Positions 25,489-33,170 of a stretch of 64,000 nucleotides of DNA are shown here, one piece after another. Numbering within the stretch: the first letter of the stretch is position 1; the number at the start of each line of letters is the position of its first letter. The stretch comes from Poseidonibacter ostreae (GTDB taxonomy: Bacteria > Campylobacterota > Campylobacteria > Campylobacterales > Arcobacteraceae): positions 1 through 64,000 of the forward strand of contig NZ_WFKJ01000010.1 of the NCBI RefSeq assembly GCF_009208075.1, given 5' to 3'. Position numbers and translations under genes: made by a program. Below the pieces are notes generated by a model that was not told the origin of the DNA, did no database searches, and saw only the letters and a program-made list of their open reading frames with translations.

Positions 25489-25862
25489 GATGAGTTCTCT
25501 ACTATAAGTATGCTTTTCGTTAGTCGTTGAACCTGCTTCTATATATTTATAGATAAATGAACTAAATAATTTAGTTCAAAAGCTCGGCTGCGAATTGGCT
25601 CTATTTTGTCAGTTTTTACTTTCCGATAAGCATTACCTTATCTGCTCACTATATATATCACTATATACAGGCAGTATAACAAACCTACTAATATTTTAGG
25701 TATTAGGTATTTGACAAGCACATCAAATACAATGTCCACTTTCTAGGTGGTTTCCTCGCAATTTAAGGGGTTTAAACTCGGCAATATTAAGTTTACCGAT
25801 AGAAACTCTGCACATTTAAACTCAACAAAAAAGTGAGTTAAGGGTAATTATCTGTGTTGCAG
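25489..25862 (-). ncRNA. Candidate large structured RNA with group-I-intron-like motifs
   Basis: About 370 bases with no open frame but many perfect stems: 25558-25578, 25625-25642, 25642-25674, 25688-25706, 25708-25729, 25736-25750 and 25819-25839. A long-range pair joins TGCGA (25589-25593) and TCGCA (25756-25760). On the minus strand the order TTGCGAGGAAACC, then TTCGCAGCCGAGC, then GTTCAACGACTA resembles the P, Q and R boxes of group I introns, and P pairs with Q as expected. A G-U pair in the 25779-25798 stem forms only in the minus-strand RNA. A clear S box and P3 stem were not found, and no split gene flanks it, so it may be a decayed or divergent relative or another RNA class. Confidence 0.5.
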
Positions 25863-26088
25863 AAACAAAAAAAGATAAAACCTAGTAAAAAAAAGTTCCA
25901 GATTCTAACAATTTAAAATCAATTTGTCAAGTATTCATAAACAATATATTAACTTTATGTAAATAATGTTAATTATTTGTAAATTATATTGCATAATTTT
26001 ATGCATTTAATTATAATATGTTTATAATTTATGTATAATAATTTACTTTTAATATATAAGTTAAAAAATATTTAATTTGGAATAAAAA
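25863..26088. promoter_or_regulatory. Divergent AT-rich promoter region
   Basis: This is the only place from which both the minus-strand operon and the plus-strand transfer operon can start. TATAAT-like boxes occur near 26014 and 26035. The palindrome GCATAATTTTATGC at 25991-26004 is a candidate operator. The exact transcription starts cannot be assigned by eye. Confidence 0.45.
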
Positions 26089-26802
26089 ATGGAAAATAGT
26101 AGATTCACTTTCACCAAGATTAGAATGGAATTATTTGATTTCTTAAAATTTAATAAAGATGAAAAAGCATATCTCTTTTACTGCATCTCAAGACAACTGA
26201 TAAGATACAATTTAAAGGATGGTAAAGATGATATTGTTCAAATAATTTGTGAGGGTCTTTTAATTGAGATTAATAAGAATGCAAATATTAAAGAATATGA
26301 TGAGATTACAAAGAATATTACTAATAGAAAAAAAGAATTAATGATAGATATAAAAACTAATAAAAAATTAATGAAAATCATTAATAAAGAATACAAGATA
26401 TTAGAACTGAAAAAAGAAATTAGATTTTTAGGAAGAAAGATATCAAATATAACAAGTGATGCATATGGAGTTAGAAGTAGAAAGAAAAGTGATTTCTATA
26501 ATTCAGTTAGTGATAGTGATAGTGATAGCAGTAATAATAACTTAAAAAAAACTAGAGTTATTCTACCAGAGTATGATGGTGATTTAGACAATAATGCTGA
26601 TTTTGACATAAAAACAAAATACATTATTAATAATTACTTAGCAGACTTAGACAATACAGAAAAAGTAATGTTTGAAAAATTATACTATGAAGGTGTTTCA
26701 TATAAGGGAATGCTTGAACTTGATGAGGTTAAATCAGATTACAGTTTAAGAATATTCGTTAAAAAAACTAAAAAATACTTCAAAGAACAATTACTAGATT
26801 AA
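26089..26802 (+). CDS. Hypothetical protein with sigma region-4-like C-terminus
   Basis: A 237-residue charged protein. The C-terminal 55 residues (LADLDNTEKVMFEKLYYEG, then SYKGMLELDEVKSDYSLRIF) have the helix spacing of a sigma-factor region 4 helix-turn-helix. A Ser/Asp run (SVSDSDSDSS) at about residue 145 is a flexible linker. It is the first gene of the plus-strand transfer operon, and it could be its regulator; this is inference. TTGGAATA precedes the start. Confidence 0.45.
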   Translation: MENSRFTFTKIRMELFDFLKFNKDEKAYLFYCISRQLIRYNLKDGKDDIVQIICEGLLIEINKNANIKEYDEITKNITNRKKELMIDIKTNKKLMKIINKEYKILELKKEIRFLGRKISNITSDAYGVRSRKKSDFYNSVSDSDSDSSNNNLKKTRVILPEYDGDLDNNADFDIKTKYIINNYLADLDNTEKVMFEKLYYEGVSYKGMLELDEVKSDYSLRIFVKKTKKYFKEQLLD

Positions 26803-26803
26803 T

Positions 26804-27460
26804 ATGAAAAATAAAATAAATATTATAGAAATATCAAATGAATATTGCAAGGAACACAGTATCCCTCAATATGATTCTTTTATAATAATTAATGAAGTTA
26901 AAAGTATCATTGAAGACTACTTCAATAAACAAATTTATATAACAAAATCAGCAGTAAGATTCTTAGAATCTGATAAAAAAATCACTATAAGTGATAGATT
27001 AATCAAAAAGATAAAACAAGAACTATCCAACTTTATTAAAAAATACATAGAAAATAATTCAAAAATCAATAACAACTATAAATTACAATATTCAGTTCAA
27101 ATATGTACAGTATATAAAAAAACTCAACATGGATGTTATGTAAGTTTTTTAGACAAATATGGTTTTGTTGATAAGCGTGAAGTAGGCGAGTTAAAGCTTG
27201 CAGAGAAATACTATTTATTCATTGAAAAGTATAACAATAAAAAAAAGATTTATAAAGTAATTGAAAATCACCATAAAGTAGGGCAAGTTATATTAGACAG
27301 AATGTTCAAATTAGATTGTAGATTTAAAGTGAATAAATATAAATCAAATATATTACTATCTTTCTTATATCAAGGCGATAGACCAAATAAAGATGAGATA
27401 ACAAGAATAAGATTATATTTTAAAAAAGAAAAAATTATATATAACAAGAAGGAAAACTAA
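26804..27460 (+). CDS. Hypothetical basic protein
   Basis: A 218-residue, very basic soluble protein. A central stretch (YSVQICTVYKKTQHGCYVSF, followed by a GFVDKREVGEL turn) has the beta-strand rhythm of an S1/OB-type RNA-binding fold. I cannot name the family. It follows the previous gene by one base, and its stop overlaps the next ATG. The high charge makes nucleic-acid binding likely. Confidence 0.45.
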   Translation: MKNKINIIEISNEYCKEHSIPQYDSFIIINEVKSIIEDYFNKQIYITKSAVRFLESDKKITISDRLIKKIKQELSNFIKKYIENNSKINNNYKLQYSVQICTVYKKTQHGCYVSFLDKYGFVDKREVGELKLAEKYYLFIEKYNNKKKIYKVIENHHKVGQVILDRMFKLDCRFKVNKYKSNILLSFLYQGDRPNKDEITRIRLYFKKEKIIYNKKEN

Positions 27461-28248
27461 TGGTAGATACAGGCTTTGATTTAGATAGAGCAACACAGGG
27501 GTTAAATAATGATGATAATAGTAATGATAAAAATCATAATGACAAGGAATCCACTACCTTAATTGGTGCAGCTTCAGAAATACAACAATATTCTGTATTT
27601 GAGAAAGAACAAAAAAAACATATTAATTCAAATTTCTTTACACTAGGAAAAGTTATAGAGTTTTTTAAAATTGGTTTTGTTAATGGGTTTATAGAAGGAA
27701 TTGTTTTAATTAATATGATAATTTTTCTTCAAGTAATATACCCGACATTTAAAGAATATTTTTTAAATCAAGGATTAACAGCTAATGAAAAGTTTATTTG
27801 GTTCATGATTAGTTATTTTCCAATGATTATATTAACCATCTGGTTAAGTACACTTGCAAGGTTTTATCATGGTTCAATAACTAAGAAAGCTACTTTATCA
27901 TTACTTACAGGAAGAACATTAGCATTTTTAGCAAAAGCACTAATTGTGTTTTTTTTGTTTAGTGCAATTTATGAAGTTTCAATGAATAGTCAAGAAGCAA
28001 CATATCATTTCCTTTCCTTTTTTACTGTAATTGTAGAGTTCTTTTTACCAGATAATTATATTTTAACAAATGATGATTTATGGAACTACTATATAAATTA
28101 TATTATCCCATCATTAAAAGAAACAACGATAAACACTTTTATAGGACTAGTTATTTTTGCAGTTATTCCATACATTATTGTAATTACTACAGGGATAGTA
28201 AGAGTAGTTAAACAAGTAAAAGGGGGGAAAACTTATGACGAATATTAA
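27460..28248 (+). CDS. Membrane protein of the transfer operon
   Basis: A 262-residue protein. The first 60 residues are polar and likely disordered (DDNSNDKNHNDK). Four transmembrane segments follow, at about 70-95, 110-130, 145-170 and 220-245, and then a basic tail. The ATG overlaps the stop before it (TAATG), and its end overlaps the next gene by 14 bases. It lies just ahead of an HD protein and the TraD-like ATPase, so it may anchor transfer proteins. The family is unknown. Confidence 0.5.
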   Translation: MVDTGFDLDRATQGLNNDDNSNDKNHNDKESTTLIGAASEIQQYSVFEKEQKKHINSNFFTLGKVIEFFKIGFVNGFIEGIVLINMIIFLQVIYPTFKEYFLNQGLTANEKFIWFMISYFPMIILTIWLSTLARFYHGSITKKATLSLLTGRTLAFLAKALIVFFLFSAIYEVSMNSQEATYHFLSFFTVIVEFFLPDNYILTNDDLWNYYINYIIPSLKETTINTFIGLVIFAVIPYIIVITTGIVRVVKQVKGGKTYDEY

Positions 28249-28807
28249 AAAGACAGAATTTTTATTAAATAGCTTAAAAATTTTAAAGCCAAAACTTTAT
28301 AAAAAGATGATTCATACAGGAAGATTATTTGAATTCTTAATAGAAAAAAAGCACTTATCAGAAAAAGAAATTAAAGATTATGTAAGTGCATCATATTTAT
28401 GTAATATTGGATTTTTAAGTCTTGAAGAATCATTATTAAAAGATCATACAAGAGCAGAAAGAATTAACATAGTAAAAAGACATGTAAAGGTAAGTAAGAA
28501 CTATTTAACTAGAACAGGATTCACTCAATTAGCAAAAATAGTTGAATTACATCATGAATACCCTAATGGCTTGGGTTATTTTAAAGAGCAGCAAAGTAAT
28601 AAGCTTATTGGGTATATAAATATCGCAGATGAATTTATTGATTTAACTATTGAATATTTTAATTATGACCAGGTACTAACATTAGATGAAGCTATAGAAG
28701 AAATTACTAGAAGATATAAAAATAATAGCTTATTTAAAAATCCAGAAATGATAAAAATTAGAGCAGATTTAACAGAATATTATGAAAGGTTTATAATAAA
28801 TGTTTAA
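28235..28807 (+). CDS. HD-domain-like protein
   Basis: A 190-residue soluble protein. The segment VELHHEYPNGLGYFKEQ followed by INIADEFIDL resembles the HHE-x-G-x-GYP and D motifs of HD-GYP phosphodiesterases. The upstream His-Asp pair of the domain is not obvious, so it may be a degenerate or minimal HD protein. It overlaps the genes on both sides. A role in regulating or assisting DNA transfer is inferred only from its place. Confidence 0.5.
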   Translation: MTNIKKTEFLLNSLKILKPKLYKKMIHTGRLFEFLIEKKHLSEKEIKDYVSASYLCNIGFLSLEESLLKDHTRAERINIVKRHVKVSKNYLTRTGFTQLAKIVELHHEYPNGLGYFKEQQSNKLIGYINIADEFIDLTIEYFNYDQVLTLDEAIEEITRRYKNNSLFKNPEMIKIRADLTEYYERFIINV

Positions 28808-30158
28808 AGTTTTCAAAAAAAAGAAAAAAGAAGGAATTCATATAGGAAAAGGTTATTCATTAGATGACCATGAAAGACTAAATTTTCTTGATATTTTTCA
28901 AGAAGATGCAAATAGAAGAGGGCATACAATAGTATTTGGAACTACAAGAGTAGGAAAAACTAGATTAGTGGAAAATGGAATTATTCAAGATATAGAAAAT
29001 GGAAAGAATGTAATTATAATTGACCCAAAAATAGATATTGATTTATTTTCTAGAGTATTTCAAGTAGCAAGTAGTTGTGGTAGAGAAAATGAAATTACTT
29101 TAATTAATTCATTAACACCAGATTTATCAGCAAAAATAAATCCTTTAGCAAACTTTCACACACCAGAAGAACCTATATCACATATTATGTCTACAGTACC
29201 AAGTACTGATGAGTTCTTCTATAATGTAGCTTATGACACTACTACAGTTATCGTAAGAGGAATAATTAAAGTTAGAGAAGATGAAGGTTTTGATAAGTAT
29301 TTTACTTTTAATGATTTTATGAAATGGCTACCATATGGTAAGTTTACAGAATTAAGAGATAGATTATTAAAATTTGAAGATACTGATTCAAAAATAATAG
29401 TAGGACAGATTGATGATATTTTAGATTCTGGTCCAGAATATTTTAATAAGGTTAGTAAAACTCTTAAATCAGCAATTATGCAACTTAGTTTGGGAAATAC
29501 TGCTGAAGTAGTATCAAGATCAAAGAACAATGATTTTCTTAATAGACTTGAAGAAGGGAAGGGTGCAATTTTATACGTTCAAAGTGCTGCATTACTTCAA
29601 CCAAGAGCATCTTTTATGTTAGGTAGAGTAATTATCTCAATGATACAATCTTTAGTTGGTAGGTTCTATGCTTCAGGTAGGAAGTTTGAACGACCACTTG
29701 TAATATATGGAGATGAATTTTCAAATATTGTTTACAATGGAATAGATGATATGTTTAATAAAGCAGGGGGATGTAATTGTTTTATAGTTGCACTAACCCA
29801 ATCACCTGCTGATATCGTTGCAGTTATTGGAGAAGATAAAGCAAGAAAGATATTTGATAACACCAATACAAAAATACTTATGCGTATAAATGATATTTCA
29901 AGTGCAAAAATGCTTACCACATATGGTGGAACTATGTTTAGAAATACTGTACAGCTTAATCTTCATGGTGGACTAAGAGGTACAGAAGTTGAAGAAGATG
30001 TAATTAGAGAAACAGATTTATTAAGATTAGAAAAAAGAGAATTTTATTACTTTGGTTTTGAAGGTATATTCAAAGGAAAAACAGATCCTTTAGGTGAGCC
30101 AGATATTAAAATACTTTTACCAAATATTATAAGAAATGAGAGAAAAGAAAATGATTGA
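28800..30158 (+). CDS. traD: Conjugative coupling ATPase, TraD-like
   Basis: A 452-residue ATPase of the VirD4/TraD class, which links the DNA-relaxase complex to the secretion channel. Walker A is GTTRVGKT (residues 47-54), Walker B is YGDEFSN, and NKAGG with later NTNTKILMR matches TraD of the SXT/TOL type. Long N-terminal transmembrane segments are missing; the neighbouring membrane proteins may supply the anchor. It overlaps the genes on both sides. No other type IV secretion genes are in the window, so the channel must be encoded elsewhere or supplied in trans. Confidence 0.8.
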   Translation: MFKVFKKKKKEGIHIGKGYSLDDHERLNFLDIFQEDANRRGHTIVFGTTRVGKTRLVENGIIQDIENGKNVIIIDPKIDIDLFSRVFQVASSCGRENEITLINSLTPDLSAKINPLANFHTPEEPISHIMSTVPSTDEFFYNVAYDTTTVIVRGIIKVREDEGFDKYFTFNDFMKWLPYGKFTELRDRLLKFEDTDSKIIVGQIDDILDSGPEYFNKVSKTLKSAIMQLSLGNTAEVVSRSKNNDFLNRLEEGKGAILYVQSAALLQPRASFMLGRVIISMIQSLVGRFYASGRKFERPLVIYGDEFSNIVYNGIDDMFNKAGGCNCFIVALTQSPADIVAVIGEDKARKIFDNTNTKILMRINDISSAKMLTTYGGTMFRNTVQLNLHGGLRGTEVEEDVIRETDLLRLEKREFYYFGFEGIFKGKTDPLGEPDIKILLPNIIRNERKEND

Positions 30159-31878
30159 ATTAGTTGTAAAGTTTCTTTATAGATATAAGTATGTAAGAAT
30201 ATTATTAAAACAGACTATTTTCTATTTTCTATTAATGTATTTCTTTGGTTTATTACTAAATTTATATTTAACAAAAGAACTTGATTTAAATTTTTTTAAT
30301 TGGATAGACTCATTTCATTATAATCCGACTGCAATTATATTAATACTTGTAGGTATAACACTATGTTTTTTTACTATTACTCTTTATTTTTACACACAAT
30401 TAAATCATAATAAAAAAATAGAAATCAAACTTGAGGATATAGCTCATATATGGACAAATGAAATAGAAGAAGTTGAAAAAGAAAGGATAGTAAAAGAATA
30501 CAATCATTCACCATTTTTAATTAGAGCAATAAATGATAAAATTTATAATAGTAAGAGAATACAAAGATTCAATTCTGAAAACATTATAAGTAATATTAGA
30601 TACTTTAAAGATGAAGAACTATATATAATAAATGAAGTATTAGCATTTTTGGACAATAACTTAAAAGTAAGTAGTGTACCAAGCTATAATGCTGATACAG
30701 AAAATACATATATAAATGACCAAAACTATTTTAAAGAGTTTAATACAGGTAAATCAAATGTCAAACTTTTAAGTCAAATTTCATTAGTAGAACATACTAT
30801 TAATGTAGTTACTCATGCAATAGAAGAGTTTAGAAAAATAGAAAATGAAGGTGAATTTTCAGTTGATAGTTTAAAACTTTCTACAGTAATAATTTCGGCA
30901 CTTTCTCATGATATTGGTAAAATAATTAATAATAACTTTCTAAAAGAAATAGGTCTTGATGAGGTTATAGTTAAAGATATGAATCATACTGATATATCAA
31001 TAGCTTACTTTAAAAATTTTATTGAAAAGATTGGTAATTTTGATGAAAAAGAAATGATAAGTAAGTCAATTAAAGAGCATCATGGTTCAACACTTCCTAG
31101 TGACAAACTTTCAAAACTAATATTCATTGCAGATAAAGAAGCAAGAAAGAAAGAATCTAGAGAATTAATTATTGAATTAAAACAAGCAGCTCAAGAAAAA
31201 ATTGAAAAATACGAAAGAGAAAAAAAATTATCTGATGATAAAATCCAAAATGACAAGCTAAAAAAACAACTTGAAGAAAAAAATGCTTTAATCAAAGAAT
31301 TAGAAAATGAAAAGAAGATATCTACTGCTCAAGAGGAAATTGTAGCTATTAATGAAGAGGAATATAATAAAGCTAAATCTATTGTTTCTTCAGAGGTTAT
31401 AAATAAAGTTGAAAATGATAAAGAGCGAGATACCGAAAAACTTATTGAATTCATAAAGAAAAATATTAATAGATATACAAAAAGAGGTGATAGTCTAGTT
31501 TTAAGAGAAAAAGATTTGATTGATAATCCAAAAGATTTTTTAAAATCAATTTCTGATGAAGAAAATATTTATTTCACATATCAAGGTATTAAAGAAGTAT
31601 TTGAGCATATAGAAGAAAAGAAATTAGCATTTAATGATATGAAAGATCATAACTTCTTTAAAATATTAAAAGAATTAGAAATAATTCATTTTTATAATGA
31701 AACACAGTTTTATAAAAAGTTTAATATTAATTATATAAATGTAGATGAGAAATTAAGTAATGTTGTTAGTTTAATAAAAATGCCAATGAATAAACTAAAT
31801 ATAGATATCGAAAATATGATTGAAGAAAAAATGAATAGCCCAATAAAAAAATACTTTATAACTGAAGCAAATAAGTAA
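30136..31878 (+). CDS. HD-domain membrane protein, possible MOBH-type relaxase
   Basis: A 580-residue protein. Two transmembrane segments (about 16-42 and 62-86) precede a soluble part. SLVEHTINVVTHAIE, then ISALSHDIGKI, then IKEHHGST and LIFIADKEA give the H, HD, H and D residues of an HD phosphohydrolase fold. A long coiled coil (about 350-440) and a small winged-helix-like end follow. MOBH relaxases (TraI of SXT and R27) are HD-type proteins encoded beside this TraD type, so a relaxase role is plausible. The membrane anchor is unusual for that. It overlaps traD by 23 bases. Confidence 0.5.
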   Translation: MREKKMIELVVKFLYRYKYVRILLKQTIFYFLLMYFFGLLLNLYLTKELDLNFFNWIDSFHYNPTAIILILVGITLCFFTITLYFYTQLNHNKKIEIKLEDIAHIWTNEIEEVEKERIVKEYNHSPFLIRAINDKIYNSKRIQRFNSENIISNIRYFKDEELYIINEVLAFLDNNLKVSSVPSYNADTENTYINDQNYFKEFNTGKSNVKLLSQISLVEHTINVVTHAIEEFRKIENEGEFSVDSLKLSTVIISALSHDIGKIINNNFLKEIGLDEVIVKDMNHTDISIAYFKNFIEKIGNFDEKEMISKSIKEHHGSTLPSDKLSKLIFIADKEARKKESRELIIELKQAAQEKIEKYEREKKLSDDKIQNDKLKKQLEEKNALIKELENEKKISTAQEEIVAINEEEYNKAKSIVSSEVINKVENDKERDTEKLIEFIKKNINRYTKRGDSLVLREKDLIDNPKDFLKSISDEENIYFTYQGIKEVFEHIEEKKLAFNDMKDHNFFKILKELEIIHFYNETQFYKKFNINYINVDEKLSNVVSLIKMPMNKLNIDIENMIEEKMNSPIKKYFITEANK

Positions 31879-31889
31879 AAGGAAATGAC

Positions 31890-32180
31890 ATGAGAGATTT
31901 ATCTAAAAAGATGGAATTAGCAAAAAATCCTAATAGTAAAGTATTAATTTGCAATACACCAGAAGCAAAATTACTAGCAGAGTTAATACCTAATATTGAT
32001 AAGGTATATAAATATCTTAGAAATAATGTAGGAACAAAGAATGTTGAAATTGAATATTTTAATGAGAAAAGAGAAGATGTTGTCTTTATTATTAAAAAAT
32101 TAAATTCATTTATCAATGAAATGGCAGTTGAGAATAACCTAAAAAATATTAATGAAATTGTAATAGAAGAAGGAAAGTAA
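31890..32180 (+). CDS. Small hypothetical protein
   Basis: A 96-residue charged soluble protein that I do not recognise. AAGGAAAT precedes its ATG, 11 bases after the HD protein. It is close to the RHH-like gene that follows (3-base gap). This could be an accessory pair for relaxosome formation, but there is no motif to prove it. Confidence 0.5.
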   Translation: MRDLSKKMELAKNPNSKVLICNTPEAKLLAELIPNIDKVYKYLRNNVGTKNVEIEYFNEKREDVVFIIKKLNSFINEMAVENNLKNINEIVIEEGK

Positions 32181-32183
32181 ATT

Positions 32184-32366
32184 ATGAGTAATGAGAATAT
32201 AAATAGAGTAGTTATAACACTTAATGATGAAGAGCACGAAAACTTTATGCTACATAAAAAGAATTCAGGAAAAACAGGTCAACTGCTAGGTTATTTGGCT
32301 TTTAAGAAGAGTAGATTAATTGAGAAGCCTAAGAAAAGTATTACTCAAAAAGAGGAAGATAAATGA
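32184..32366 (+). CDS. Small ribbon-helix-helix-like protein
   Basis: A 60-residue protein. RVVITLNDEEHENFMLHKK has the beta-strand then helix pattern of ribbon-helix-helix DNA-binding proteins, and the C-terminus is basic. Such proteins often bind oriT or repress transfer operons. It is the last gene of the plus-strand operon. GGAAAG lies upstream. The fold is inferred from pattern only. Confidence 0.45.
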   Translation: MSNENINRVVITLNDEEHENFMLHKKNSGKTGQLLGYLAFKKSRLIEKPKKSITQKEEDK

Positions 32367-32543
32367 ATGAGGTATTGTATTAAAAAATAAACTTATTATT
32401 ATATTAAATCTTTTAGTAATTAAGTAAAACTATGCATATCTATTAATGATTATACGATTGAACTTTTTAATAATATAAAAGAGTTTTCTACTTTATAGCA
32501 AATATTATAATTATATCATTACTAATCATTAACTATAATATGA

Positions 32544-32574
32544 TATAATTTTCATATGATACATATATCATATG
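32544..32574 (+). promoter_or_regulatory. ArsR-type operator overlapping the copper operon promoter
   Basis: A TATAAT at 32544-32549 is followed by the inverted repeat CATATGATA-CATA-TATCATATG at 32553-32574. This covers the expected transcription start. The size and AT-rich symmetry fit operators of ArsR/SmtB repressors, and such a repressor is the second gene of the operon. Confidence 0.7.
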
Positions 32575-32587
32575 TAAGGACTTAATC

Positions 32588-32794
32588 ATGACTAAAAATT
32601 TTAAAACAAATAATATTTCTTGCATTAATTGTGCAAATCTAATTAAAGCATCACTAGAAGATAAATTTGGAGATATAAAAATTAACCTTGAAACTAATCC
32701 AAAAGAAGTAATTGTTGAAATAAAAGATAATACCCAAGAATCAGAATTTAAAAAAGAAATGTCAGCTCTTGGCTTTCAAATTATAGAGGATTAG
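32588..32794 (+). CDS. CopZ-like heavy-metal-associated (HMA) chaperone
   Basis: A 68-residue single HMA domain with CINC in place of the common CxxC motif, so it should bind Cu(I) through two Cys residues. Copper chaperones of this kind pass metal to the P-type ATPase. The gene begins the operon with the repressor and copA, and AAGGA precedes its ATG. The expected size is met. The usual MTC before the motif is replaced by ISC. Confidence 0.8.
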   Translation: MTKNFKTNNISCINCANLIKASLEDKFGDIKINLETNPKEVIVEIKDNTQESEFKKEMSALGFQIIED

Positions 32795-32795
32795 A

Positions 32796-33170
32796 ATGAG
32801 TGATTCTAATAAATTAATTCGTTCCTGTTGTGAAGATATTAGTTATATCTCTGATATAAAGAATGCTTTACCCAAAGATGATGTTCTTCTTTCTATATCA
32901 AATGTTTATAAAGCTCTAAGTGATCCAATTAGAATGAAAATATTATATGCATTACTAGAGTACGAAATTTGTGTAGGAGAGATGGTAAATGTTTTAGGTA
33001 TACCACAATCACATGTCTCTCATCAATTAAGAACTTTAAGAAAATATGGAATAGTAGATTTTAAAAAAGATAAAAAAATGTCTTTTTATTATATAAAAGA
33101 TGAGTATATAAGAGAGATGTTATTGTTACTTTTAAAGAATAAGGAGCTGATATGTCAAAACAGAGAATAA
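32796..33170 (+). CDS. ArsR-family metal-sensing repressor
   Basis: A 124-residue winged-helix protein. ALSDPIRMKILYALLE and the recognition helix PQSHVSHQLRTLRKYGI are typical of ArsR/SmtB. Cys residues that may bind metal lie in SCCE near the N-terminus and in EYEICVGE, which matches the alpha-3 metal site of ArsR-type sensors, plus one near the C-terminus. It should release the operator at 32553-32574 when metal binds. Its end overlaps copA by 19 bases. The gene partners point to copper. Confidence 0.85.
   Translation: MSDSNKLIRSCCEDISYISDIKNALPKDDVLLSISNVYKALSDPIRMKILYALLEYEICVGEMVNVLGIPQSHVSHQLRTLRKYGIVDFKKDKKMSFYYIKDEYIREMLLLLLKNKELICQNRE

Noticed and set aside
25489-25862. Functional group I intron interrupting a gene
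   Set aside because: No exon pair flanks it, and the S box and P3 stem could not be identified; kept only as a structured-RNA candidate.
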